Positions 55,280 to 63,122 of a DNA stretch of 64,000 nt are shown piece after piece. The stretch is from contig CAJPFJ010000036.1 in NCBI GenBank assembly GCA_905339155.1, positions 34,128-98,127 on the forward strand. The letters are read 5' to 3'. The notes beneath the pieces are model-generated. The model was not told the DNA's origin and did no database searches. It saw nothing but the letters and a program-made list of their open reading frames with translations. How positions within the stretch are numbered: the stretch's first letter is position 1; the number at the start of each line of letters is the position of its first letter. The translations under genes were made by a program, and so were the position numbers. The DNA comes from Methanosarcinales archaeon (GTDB taxonomy: Archaea; Halobacteriota; Methanosarcinia; Methanosarcinales; Methanoperedenaceae).

Positions 55280-55369
55280 ATGTACACACCAGATGATTTT
55301 GAACCAGATCCAGAGGATGATTATAACGATGAGCCAACAGAAGACAATCCAGATGAGTTTTGGTACTAA
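55280..55369 (+). CDS. 29-aa acidic peptide
   Basis: MYTPDDFEPDPEDDYNDEPT, ending DEFWY. It follows the previous stop by two bases, and the frame is as densely packed as its neighbours. Could be a real micropeptide; the next gene overlaps its end. Confidence 0.35.
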   Translation: MYTPDDFEPDPEDDYNDEPTEDNPDEFWY

Positions 55370-55472
55370 TCCACTCATCAATAGTCACAATGCCTTCAAT
55401 CCATGTATGGGATGTAAAAATGACTGTAAGGCTGAAGAATGTCAAACCTTAAACAAATGGCTTGGGTGTTAA
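55353..55472 (+). CDS. 39-aa Cys-rich peptide
   Basis: The peptide has AFNPCMGCKNDCKAEECQTL and ends LGC, with five cysteines, suggesting a small metal-binding knuckle. It overlaps the acidic peptide by 17 bp in another frame, and the next ATG follows its stop directly. Confidence 0.45.
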   Translation: MSFGTNPLINSHNAFNPCMGCKNDCKAEECQTLNKWLGC

Positions 55473-55574
55473 ATGATGACATTACATAAGAGACCAAAGG
55501 TTCTAATAAGACATCTTAAAAGCACCTGTAAGAATCAATTACAGGTTGTCCAAACTATCACTTATTGGAGTTGA
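55473..55574 (+). CDS. 33-aa basic peptide
   Basis: MMTLHKRPKVLIRHLKSTCK, then NQLQVVQ. It starts at the base after the previous stop and overlaps the next frame by 10 bp. Only its place in the packed cassette supports it. Confidence 0.3.
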   Translation: MMTLHKRPKVLIRHLKSTCKNQLQVVQTITYWS

Positions 55575-55840
55575 TTATCATCACATATTGTACCACATTA
55601 TCGAAGCCTTTACTTCGAAGAATAGAGAAAGGCGAAACTATTGATGATATGTCAAAGACTTTGTGCGGTAAAAATATAAAACGACCTCGACAAAAAGTAA
55701 TTAGAATTCTAAAAGAAATAATGGGTGAAGAGTATTTAATTGAAAATGCAGAAAAGTTAGGATTTCATGTTGAAAAAGCTGTAAGGAAGAAATCTGATGA
55801 AGATTTGAACGGAAAAATCGTTTCAGAAAAATACAGATGA
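55565..55840 (+). CDS. Small basic hypothetical protein
   Basis: A 91-aa frame with TTG start candidates at 55565 and 55571; no ATG before residue 28. Content is helical and basic (RRIEKGETIDDMSKTLCGKN, PRQKVIRILKEIMGEEYLI), like a HTH. The absence of an ATG leaves the start open. Confidence 0.45.
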   Translation: MELIIITYCTTLSKPLLRRIEKGETIDDMSKTLCGKNIKRPRQKVIRILKEIMGEEYLIENAEKLGFHVEKAVRKKSDEDLNGKIVSEKYR

Positions 55841-55952
55841 AAACAAACCTATCAAGCCTATAAGTGATGAATACATCGAAAAAGGATTACTAAAGATTGA
55901 TTGATAAATCAAGTTGGTCACAGGTCATGGCAATACTTGAGGAGCTGGAACC

Positions 55953-56216
55953 ATGATTGATGAAATGAATTTACCACAAAACATGCCACAGGATTTAATT
56001 TCTATAAATGATTTTGCGGACATTCTACACACAAGTACTGGAAAAATCCGCACTTTAGTTGATGCAGGTGTAATTACAATCGAAAAAAAAGTTCGGAATA
56101 CTCGGTTCATCAACATTAGAACAGTCGACCAAAAGCTTATAAATATTTTAGAATTCGAATATCCACTTAGAAAAATATTATTAAAAAAGTACCTTGAAAA
56201 CAAACAAAATAAATGA
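55953..56216 (+). CDS. MerR/excisionase-like HTH protein
   Basis: An 87-aa protein: DLISINDFADILHTSTGKIR, then LVDAGVITIEKKVRNTRFIN. This is the winged HTH of the MerR/excisionase (HTH_17) group. Given an integrase on the same element, it is a good candidate recombination directionality factor, but it lies 14 kb from the integrase. GGAGCTGG precedes the ATG. Confidence 0.65.
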   Translation: MIDEMNLPQNMPQDLISINDFADILHTSTGKIRTLVDAGVITIEKKVRNTRFINIRTVDQKLINILEFEYPLRKILLKKYLENKQNK

Positions 56217-56281
56217 CAATTTTGCGCATCTACCTATCGTAATTACTAATCCTTAAATACTCAAAAGTTAAGAGGTAAATT

Positions 56282-56806
56282 ATGTATAATAAAAATATAA
56301 AAAATAAATTATTGATGATGGTCTTTGTGATATTTCTCACGATACCATTATCTAGCGCAGCATCCACCACTGTCGTAATAAGTCCAAGTGGTGCTGGAAC
56401 AGTTACTGTAACTTCGCCAATTGGAACTACGACTGTAACATCAACATCAACTATCACAGTATCACAGTGCGCACAAGTCACATATAAAGCAACTGCTAAC
56501 AGTGGATTCGCATTTAACAGGTTTGATAATGTATGGGGATCCAAAAGTGAAACAGTAACACAAAATCCATGGACAGATGCTGTCTGTGCTGATGATACTG
56601 TAACTGCTGTTTTCGTACCAGTACCAAATGTTAATACAGGGCCGTTTGATACACCAAATGTAAATACTCCAGTACCAACACCAAATGTCAATACAGGGCC
56701 GTTTGATACCAATACTCCAGTAATAATTAAAACGAGAACTGTATCTATAGGCGAAAAACTTCTTACCGATTTGTGGAATATGTTAATTTCAATATTCTAT
56801 AAGTAA
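56282..56806 (+). CDS. Secreted InlB-repeat-like protein, paralog A
   Basis: A 174-aa exported protein. Signal peptide 1-26 (VFVIFLTIPLSSAAS), then one beta domain of the Divergent InlB B-repeat style (VVISPSGAGTVTVTSPIGTT, FAFNRFDNVWGSKSETV, WTDAVCADDTVTAVF). A Pro/Asn linker with the repeat VNTGPFDTPN follows and the C-terminus is amphipathic (LLTDLWNMLISIFYK). It is a close paralog of 57345-57842. Two Cys (VSQCAQ, AVCADD) are not shared with the paralog. Confidence 0.7.
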   Translation: MYNKNIKNKLLMMVFVIFLTIPLSSAASTTVVISPSGAGTVTVTSPIGTTTVTSTSTITVSQCAQVTYKATANSGFAFNRFDNVWGSKSETVTQNPWTDAVCADDTVTAVFVPVPNVNTGPFDTPNVNTPVPTPNVNTGPFDTNTPVIIKTRTVSIGEKLLTDLWNMLISIFYK

Positions 56807-56871
56807 CTGATTTAATTTTTTCTGGCTACAAAAGCATATATTTATAAAGTGATAAGTCATACCTGTAGTAT

Positions 56872-57021
56872 ATGAAATCAGGAAGCTTAGTCACTAAAAC
56901 GATACGGAACCTTGAAGAAGATACATATCAAAAATTTCTTGGGAAATGTACAGAATTAAAATTAAGCATGGGAAAAGAAGTTACAGAGTTAATGAAATTG
57001 TGGCTCCAAAATAAGAGGTGA
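56872..57021 (+). CDS. Small RHH-like DNA-binding protein
   Basis: A 49-aa protein (MKSGSLVTKTIRNLEEDTYQ, then KLSMGKEVTELMKLWLQNK): strand then two helices, a ribbon-helix-helix plan. TATTTATAAAG at ~56838 is a likely TATA. It ends 4 bp before the next gene. Confidence 0.55.
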   Translation: MKSGSLVTKTIRNLEEDTYQKFLGKCTELKLSMGKEVTELMKLWLQNKR

Positions 57022-57025
57022 AACA

Positions 57026-57358
57026 ATGTATGAAATATACGTAATTTACGCATTAATCAGCATAGGAATACTATACGGCTACCTGATTAATTTTGGAAAA
57101 ATAAACAAAAACAGCTTAACTGTAAGCGCAATTATGGTAGGTCTTGTTAGCGCAATGATAGTAGCCATAATCATGGATGGTGGAGACCTAGTTTCGATTA
57201 TCAGTAAATTTGTTTCAGTGGCTACATTTGTTGGTTTTCTTATACTTCTGTTTCTGATTGGTGTCTTAGTACCATTAACCGCATCCAGATTAGCAGATTA
57301 TACCTTCGAAAAACTAAAATCAAAGTCAAATACAGGTGAATTAAATGAACATAATTAA
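57026..57358 (+). CDS. Three-helix membrane protein
   Basis: A 110-aa protein with helices at about 4-21, 31-49 and 62-88 (SVATFVGFLILLFLIGVLVP) and a soluble basic end. No family recognised. Its end overlaps the start of paralog B by 14 bp. Confidence 0.6.
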   Translation: MYEIYVIYALISIGILYGYLINFGKINKNSLTVSAIMVGLVSAMIVAIIMDGGDLVSIISKFVSVATFVGFLILLFLIGVLVPLTASRLADYTFEKLKSKSNTGELNEHN

Positions 57359-57842
57359 AAAACCAAATAGAATATTGATATTGGCGTTTGTGATATTCTT
57401 CACTATACCACTGTCAAGTGCAGTATCCACCACTGTGGTAATCAGCCCAGTAGGTGCAGGAACAGTAACAGTAACCTCACCAGTTGGAACTAAGATAGTA
57501 ACATCAAGTGCAACTATCACAGTATTATCTGGTTCAATGGTCACGTATCGTGCGACTCCTAAAAGTGGATTCGCATTTAATCGCTTTGTTGATGTATGGG
57601 GAAAAAAAAGTGCAACATCAACACTAAATCCATGGACAGATAGTGTTAGTTCAAATGATAAAGTGACCGCTGTTTTCATACCAGTACCTACAATCAATAC
57701 AGGAGTTACAAGACCCACACCAACACCATCAATCAATACAGGGCCGACTCAACCAACACCAACACCATCAAGAACCATATCAATAGGTGGTAAACTCATT
57801 ACAAACTTCAGATATTGGTCAGTGCCAATATTTTATAAGTAG
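57345..57842 (+). CDS. Secreted InlB-repeat-like protein, paralog B
   Basis: A 165-aa exported protein with the same plan as 56282: signal peptide (FVIFFTIPLSSAVS), beta domain (VVISPVGAGTVTVTSPVGTK, FAFNRFVDVWGKKSATS), Pro/Thr linker (PTPTPSINTGPTQPTPTPS) and end (YWSVPIFYK). The domain is about 60% identical by eye to paralog A, showing a recent tandem duplication around the genes 56872-57358. It may share a partner such as the next surface protein. Confidence 0.7.
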   Translation: MNIIKKPNRILILAFVIFFTIPLSSAVSTTVVISPVGAGTVTVTSPVGTKIVTSSATITVLSGSMVTYRATPKSGFAFNRFVDVWGKKSATSTLNPWTDSVSSNDKVTAVFIPVPTINTGVTRPTPTPSINTGPTQPTPTPSRTISIGGKLITNFRYWSVPIFYK

Positions 57843-57853
57843 AAGGTTTGAAA

Positions 57854-60559
57854 ATGATAAAAAATAAAGAACTAAGGATATTGCCAGTGGTATTAGTCCT
57901 ACTGTTCTTTATTCCTTTATCAGTATCAGCACAATCAATAGATGCATGTGGAACACTTTCTGTGGATGGTGCTACTTATACACTAAATAAAAGTGTTGTA
58001 CCTGAATTCCCAGGTGGAACATGTCTTGGAATCACAGCAAACAACGTTACCCTAGACGGTGCAGGGTGGAGTGTTTCAGTAAGTGGTTTTAATGGCATTG
58101 GAATTCGTGTTATATCATATAATAACGTAACAATTAAAAATTTTAAAAGTATTATAGGTAGTACAGACGCAATATATTTATCATCATCTAATAATAATAC
58201 CATAATAAATAACACTTTAACAAATTCTGATATGCGGTTATACATATCATCAAATAATAACATAACTAACAACAATCTAATAGGGAATGGGTATATTAGT
58301 GGTGGTATTTTTCTGACTTATGGTTCAAATAATAATAGAATTTCTAATGGTTCTATCTATGTAAATAATAGTGGGAACGGCGTTCCTCCAGTATATGATT
58401 ATAATCTAATAGAATCTGCAAACAATAATACTTTTGTAAATACAAATTTTACAACAAGAAATATAGAATTTACTAATACTGGTTCATGGTTCAATTATTC
58501 TGATAATAATGGTGTAACTTACATCTCAAATAATGCATCAGCTAATACTGTAATAACCAGAACACTTCTTAATTTTAATCAAACTAATTTAACATGGTTA
58601 GAAAGATCAAGTGTAACAGCAACATCCACTTATAATATCACTGGTCTACTTCCTTCAACCAATTACAGCATTAGTGTAAATTCAACAGTACAGCAAATAA
58701 GCACCACTGATATAAGCGGAAAATTATCATTGTTTTCAGTTGGATTAACAACATCACCACAAATACTATCAGTACTACAATATAACTATCCTCCAACAAT
58801 TCCAGTCTTATACACACATCCAAACTTCCACTTATTATCATCAGAGGATCAAGTTAATTGGTCAGTTTCAACAGATGCTGAAGGTGATGGAATAGGATAT
58901 GACGTAAAGGTCTATAATACATCGACTGGTCTTATAATCGTAGACCAAACCAATATTACCTTCACAAATTCAACCAACTTTACAACATTAAACTGGACTA
59001 ATTATAACTATACAGCCCGCGCATGTGATGTCTTCGGATGCTCTGATTGGGCAGCAGTTAAGACATTTGGATTTACAAATGCGATTCCAACTATCATAAA
59101 CATAACATTACTTCCTTTAAATGCTACTACTACGTCTAATCTTACTATATCAATGAATAGCTCAGATGAAAATTCAGATTTATTGGTAGACCACTTCCAA
59201 TGGTATAAAAATGGAGTTCTTAATACAAGCTGGAATGATTCCACCTATGTTAATTACACTTACAATTTCACTGCTGGCGACTCTATATATGTCATTGGAT
59301 ATGTTAATGATAGTTACAATGATAGTGCAACACTACAATCAGCAGAGGTAATCATAGGTTCTAGTAATACAGCTCCTGTACTTCCAGGAATTGAAATTAA
59401 TAAATCAATGGCAAAATACGGAAAAATAGTACATATTAATACATCAAATCCTATTACAGATGCTGAATCATTATCTATAAAGATGAATGTATACTATTAT
59501 AATGGATCAGATAAAGTTTACCTTGTGAATTCTTCTTGGGTGGCACCTCCTTCAAATTTCAGCCTTAACTTTACTAATAATTGGAGTGATGGACTATCAC
59601 ATAACATCTATGCACAGGCTATGGATAGTGGAAATATCACTAATCAATCAAATCTTACGAGTTCAGAATCTCAAATCATCTTTACATCCGATGTAACAGC
59701 ACCAAATGTGACTGGCTACTCTGTGAGTGCTACATCAATAACCGCTGGTGCATCAATCACAATATCAGTAGTTACGAACATATCAAATGGTACGGTTTCG
59801 AGTGTATCAGCAAGGGTAACAAGACCAGATGCTACAGTCACAAATTGGACAATGACAACTACAGATAATACAAACTGGTCAAAGATATATACAACCACAA
59901 GTGATAGCGGCCTGTACGAAATCACAAATTTCTACCTAACAGATGATAGTGGGAATGTAAGAAATAACGTCTCATTGCTTTCATTTACAGCATCTACCGC
60001 TACAATTGTTGTAGGTGGAGGCAGTGGAGGAAGTGGCGGATATATCATAACTCCTACACCAGTGCCTACAACATCAGTATTTGCGCCATTACAAATTCTT
60101 TATGGAAATGCAACAGATATAAAAGGTGAAGCTACATTATCAGCAATCGGAAAATGCTTATCACAATCTCTTCTCCTTGACAATGAATGTGCTAAGGGTG
60201 GTCAAATATTGGTTACAGAACCAGTAAATTGGTGGATCCTTACAGCCGCACCAATATTCTCTCTTATGATAGTATTCTTATTATCAATCGTTGATGGGAG
60301 ACCTCGGAATTACCTCATGGATAGTGTGTTGTATAGTGTCATAGGGATTATCACAGTCTTAGTGCTCATGTTGGTAGGATTTAACACTTTTATAATTTCG
60401 TATTTATTTAATTCAAATTTGCCATCTTTTATGTTCATATCCATAGGAATTTGGGTTACTGGTATTAGTTTTATCGGAGACCATTTTTCTTATCCAGAAA
60501 GTGTTTATAAAAATATTAAAAAATTTGAGAAAATAAAACCATTGAAACCATTGAGATGA
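57854..60559 (+). CDS. Large surface protein: NosD-like beta-helix, Ig-like domains, three-helix anchor
   Basis: A 901-902-aa exported protein, ATG at 57854 after AGAAGGTT. Signal peptide 1-27; a right-handed beta-helix of NosD/periplasmic-copper-binding type at ~30-190 (TANNVTLDGAG, NVTIKNFKSI, SSNNNTIINNTL); several Ig-like beta domains to ~700; a Gly linker (VVGGGSGGSGGYI) then Pro/Thr; and three membrane helices (~795-880). N-x-S/T sites are very dense, so it is likely heavily glycosylated. It is the largest surface gene of the element; host-cell coat modification, adhesion or a virion spike are all possible. Confidence 0.8.
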   Translation: MIKNKELRILPVVLVLLFFIPLSVSAQSIDACGTLSVDGATYTLNKSVVPEFPGGTCLGITANNVTLDGAGWSVSVSGFNGIGIRVISYNNVTIKNFKSIIGSTDAIYLSSSNNNTIINNTLTNSDMRLYISSNNNITNNNLIGNGYISGGIFLTYGSNNNRISNGSIYVNNSGNGVPPVYDYNLIESANNNTFVNTNFTTRNIEFTNTGSWFNYSDNNGVTYISNNASANTVITRTLLNFNQTNLTWLERSSVTATSTYNITGLLPSTNYSISVNSTVQQISTTDISGKLSLFSVGLTTSPQILSVLQYNYPPTIPVLYTHPNFHLLSSEDQVNWSVSTDAEGDGIGYDVKVYNTSTGLIIVDQTNITFTNSTNFTTLNWTNYNYTARACDVFGCSDWAAVKTFGFTNAIPTIINITLLPLNATTTSNLTISMNSSDENSDLLVDHFQWYKNGVLNTSWNDSTYVNYTYNFTAGDSIYVIGYVNDSYNDSATLQSAEVIIGSSNTAPVLPGIEINKSMAKYGKIVHINTSNPITDAESLSIKMNVYYYNGSDKVYLVNSSWVAPPSNFSLNFTNNWSDGLSHNIYAQAMDSGNITNQSNLTSSESQIIFTSDVTAPNVTGYSVSATSITAGASITISVVTNISNGTVSSVSARVTRPDATVTNWTMTTTDNTNWSKIYTTTSDSGLYEITNFYLTDDSGNVRNNVSLLSFTASTATIVVGGGSGGSGGYIITPTPVPTTSVFAPLQILYGNATDIKGEATLSAIGKCLSQSLLLDNECAKGGQILVTEPVNWWILTAAPIFSLMIVFLLSIVDGRPRNYLMDSVLYSVIGIITVLVLMLVGFNTFIISYLFNSNLPSFMFISIGIWVTGISFIGDHFSYPESVYKNIKKFEKIKPLKPLR

Positions 60560-60563
60560 AATT

Positions 60564-60713
60564 ATGATATTCCAGAGTAACGCAGATGTAATGGCGAAAC
60601 AGGTATCTTTTCAAAATTTCGAACCTGGTACATGGCTATTTTTTATAATAGTGGCAGTAGCTATCGTTCTTCACAGATTCGTTTATACGAAGCTTAAAAT
60701 TTCAAGGCACTAA
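60564..60713 (+). CDS. 49-aa single-pass membrane protein
   Basis: A polar N-terminus (MIFQSNADVMAKQVSFQNF) and one helix (WLFFIIVAVAIVLHRFVY), basic end. It starts 5 bp after the surface protein gene and is the last plus-strand gene of the element. Confidence 0.55.
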   Translation: MIFQSNADVMAKQVSFQNFEPGTWLFFIIVAVAIVLHRFVYTKLKISRH

Positions 60714-60834
60714 TTCATTAAAGTCATGGTGAAAATGCGCCCTGTGGATTCCTTTAAAGCCGAAAATCCTGTAAAAAAGTGGAAAATTTAGAAGGTCGCA
60801 CCAACAAGACCATTATTCTTAGAGTGAATAATTA

Positions 60835-61134
60835 TTAATTTATCTTTTTCCAATCCTGTAATTTGGTTTTCAATCCAAGAATTATTTTCTGAAACCAAGG
60901 ATTAAAAAGGCAAAAGTAAGACAAAACAACTAAAATAACTGTAAAAATAATTATTTTATCACACTCCTTGAGATTAGGAATATTACTTATATAAAATTGA
61001 GCAAGACTTTCTAAAAATACATAAACAAAAAGAATAAAAGTCCAACTATCTTCGGCCCAGTAAAAAGATCCAGGTGCTGTGCCACCAGCAACGCCTCCTC
61101 CCTCACCATTTTGTGTATATTCTTGCTTTGCCAT
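60835..61134 (-). CDS. Small membrane protein
   Basis: A 99-aa protein with a Gly-rich N-terminus (NGEGGGVAGGTAPGSF) and two helices (TFILFVYVFLESLAQFYI; IIIFTVILVVLSYFCLF). No family recognised. Opposite in strand to the main cassette and probably in one transcript with the gene at 61230. Confidence 0.5.
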   Translation of the reverse strand: MAKQEYTQNGEGGGVAGGTAPGSFYWAEDSWTFILFVYVFLESLAQFYISNIPNLKECDKIIIFTVILVVLSYFCLFNPWFQKIILGLKTKLQDWKKIN

Positions 61135-61229
61135 TCATCTTTATTTAATTCTAATCCAAAATAAATTTGTCGGTATAGAGCAGTGAGATAATGCGCCATA
61201 TCGATTCTATGCAAGAATACTTGCCTTCC

Positions 61230-61658
61230 TCAGAATTCAATCTTCTTAAAGTATGGTTCAAGAAACACCTTATTAATAATTGCTAAAATAATAATATATA
61301 TAATAGCATAAATAATATCTTTTAATTCCTTCCCCAATAGATACATCATTAAAAAACCTATTAAAATTAAACTTAAGAAAAATAGATAAATGAGCTTTGA
61401 TTTATATTTTTCAATGAAACTATTGATTGATTCTCCAATACGACCAGTCACAAAAAATACCATTCTAGAAAGATAATAAAAAGACAATGGGAAAGAGATT
61501 AAAAAAACAATTAAATTGAATATAATATAATATTTTCCAAAAATATCTATTCTATTTTCAGTTATTGCAATATAGCTAGCAATAGACAAAGAAATAAATA
61601 TCAAAAATTTCTCAATACCTTCAACTCGTTCATCGATTGGGATTTGTCTAAGTTTCAT
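61230..61658 (-). CDS. Four-helix membrane protein
   Basis: A 142-aa protein with four hydrophobic helices (FLIFISLSIASYIAIT; IIFNLIVFLISFPLSFYYLS; LIYLFFLSLILIGFLMMYLL; IIYAIIYIIILAIINKVF). No motif recognised; the four-helix plan with basic loops could suit a holin-like, immunity or superinfection function, but that is speculation. Very AT-rich. Confidence 0.5.
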   Translation of the reverse strand: MKLRQIPIDERVEGIEKFLIFISLSIASYIAITENRIDIFGKYYIIFNLIVFLISFPLSFYYLSRMVFFVTGRIGESINSFIEKYKSKLIYLFFLSLILIGFLMMYLLGKELKDIIYAIIYIIILAIINKVFLEPYFKKIEF

Positions 61659-62006
61659 ATCTTCTCTGTAATTATATAGATTTCACAACATCATAAACAA
61701 AAGTGTGAATAAAAGAACACTATTTTATATCATTATCATAAAACCTATTATTATAAATATATTTTTAAATATGTAACCATTCATGTTTTGTATGATAGTA
61801 GGGATTTGTTTCATGAAGCACTTGATAGATTAAGACCTATGCGATACAATATCATATCAAAGTATTTTACACATTTACAAAGTACCACCATTTTTTTAGT
61901 TATATAATATTATATGGATATTGAAAAGAAGGTTTTATAGTGCTTCGATTGCATCCAACACTAAAAAGAGCTTTTTAGTATAATCACTATCTATTAACGA
62001 TTTTCT
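61659..62006. other. AT-rich non-coding right end of the element
   Basis: About 350 bases with no gene. It holds the promoter for 61658 (TATA-like TATAAATATATTT near 61751). After circularisation this stretch would sit directly upstream of the integrase gene. Confidence 0.5.
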
Positions 62007-62017
62007 TAATATCATGC
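62007..62017 (-). repeat. Right terminal inverted repeat of the element
   Basis: Reads GCATGATATTA on the minus strand, with 13 nt to the attachment core at 62031, the mirror of 40641-40651. Confidence 0.7.
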
Positions 62018-62872
62018 AATATATGTATGATATTGATGATAGGCTGCTAACTTCTTTTCAGTTTCAACCTGTGTGATGCCTGTTTTTGCGTCTTTTTTCT
62101 TTGATTTCTCAAATATTATGAAGTTGCGTACAAGGTCTAATAGTGTGGTGGGATTCAACATTCCTGTTATAAGGATCTCCAACTGTGGAATGAACCTTGA
62201 TGCTTCTTTTTTGCCGTCTGCACTTTTCCAGGTCATATAGCGGCTAAAACCCGCAGAAACACTTCCTGCCCTGCATTCCATTCCATCTGATATAATGCAG
62301 ATAGCGTTGTAAGTAAATAATCCTGGAATGGTGGCTTTGTAAGTCCGGATCTGGTCAAACGCTTTCCTTATTGTGGCATTTTCATCTGCGGCATTCTTCA
62401 ACTCGAAAAGCACGATCGGGATACCATTGATAAAGAGCAGGATGTCAGGGCGCTTGTTCTGGTTGTTCTCAATGATCATGTACTGATTGACAACTAAAAA
62501 TTCGTTGTTGTAAGGATTGCTAAAATCAATCAGCGCTACTTCATAACTTCTTTCATAGCCGTCCTGCTGATATGGTATTTTTACTTTTTCAACCAGGAAC
62601 TGATGAAAGGTTTCATTGTTGTGCAGCATGTCAGGTGAATAAATCCGCAGCACTTTTTGCACGGCCTGTTCCTGTGCATCCGCAGGAATATCAGGATTTA
62701 TCCTTGCAACAGCTTTGCGTAAGCGCTGCGTTAAAATGATCTGCTCAAAACTTTCCCTTTCGGCATTTTCGGCGCCGGGGGCGATGGACAGGCCGTGAAC
62801 GTATTGCCAGCCTAATTTCTGGAGAATTTCGATGGCGAAAGTTTCTATGTTGCTTTCGGTGATGAGTGTCAT
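62012..62872 (-). CDS. hsdR: Type I restriction enzyme R subunit, N-terminal (nuclease) part of a split gene
   Basis: A 286-aa piece starting with the HsdR leader (MTLITESNIETFAIEILQKL). It holds the PD-(D/E)xK nuclease: RPDILLFINGIPIVLFELK near residues 138-156 and the Q of AFDQIRTYK. It runs into the attachment core at LAAYHQY, after which the last residues (HTYIA) are encoded by the inserted element and end in TGA. Without the motor half it cannot act as a restriction enzyme, but a separate nuclease domain might still be made. Rejoining to 40616-38228 restores the family sequence [14 protein letters not shown]. Confidence 0.92.
   Translation of the reverse strand: MTLITESNIETFAIEILQKLGWQYVHGLSIAPGAENAERESFEQIILTQRLRKAVARINPDIPADAQEQAVQKVLRIYSPDMLHNNETFHQFLVEKVKIPYQQDGYERSYEVALIDFSNPYNNEFLVVNQYMIIENNQNKRPDILLFINGIPIVLFELKNAADENATIRKAFDQIRTYKATIPGLFTYNAICIISDGMECRAGSVSAGFSRYMTWKSADGKKEASRFIPQLEILITGMLNPTTLLDLVRNFIIFEKSKKKDAKTGITQVETEKKLAAYHQYHTYIA
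62031..62041. other. Attachment site core, right junction
   Basis: TATTGATGATA, same as 40617-40627. On the minus strand it encodes the Tyr-His-Gln-Tyr of hsdR. Confidence 0.85.
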
Positions 62873-62921
62873 TGTAAAAAACTTTAAGTTATTCCTCTGC
62901 GTTCTTCTATTATCGTATCGC

Positions 62922-63026
62922 TTAAAGACCCATATAACTTTCCAGCAGCTTCCTGGATTTGTTAAATGAGAATTTATTTAAATCGAGATATTCTGTTTTT
63001 TCTCCTTTTGAATAATTACCCTTCAT
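62922..63026 (-). CDS. Possible 34-aa peptide upstream of hsdR
   Basis: A minus-strand frame, MKGNYSKGEKTEYLDLNKFS then KSRKLLESYMGL. Charged and helical, between the RhuM remnant and hsdR. It may be a small gene or a piece of a lost one. Confidence 0.3.
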   Translation of the reverse strand: MKGNYSKGEKTEYLDLNKFSFNKSRKLLESYMGL

Positions 63027-63122
63027 ATTTATAACCACCTTTTACTGTAAACATTGTGCCCTCCGGTTCGTTTGTTTTAATTATATTACATCTCCAAATA
63101 CTTTATTCTTATCTGTTGAATT

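Larger units (their letters stand above)
40617..62041. mobile_element. 21.4-kb integrative element inserted in hsdR
   Basis: Bounded by the 11-bp core repeat and, 13 nt inside each core, by the inverted repeat GCATGATATTA (40641-40651 and 62007-62017). It carries a tyrosine recombinase next to the left end, a primase-helicase, an iteron array, several small DNA-binding proteins and a cassette of membrane and secreted proteins. Nearly all genes run on the plus strand and overlap tightly. The base composition is clearly more AT-rich than the flanks. No known capsid, packaging or conjugation gene is seen. Excision would restore hsdR in frame. Confidence 0.9.

Noticed and set aside
57854..60713. 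Assignment to the pleolipovirus-type archaeal viruses
   Set aside because: A large anchored surface protein and small membrane proteins fit loosely, but no NTPase or replication gene of that group and no conserved order is visible, so I did not name it a virus.
40617..62041. The element as a Borg or Borg fragment
   Set aside because: Borgs are very large, linear, extrachromosomal, with long inverted ends. This is a 21-kb integrated element with a tyrosine recombinase and 11-bp ends.
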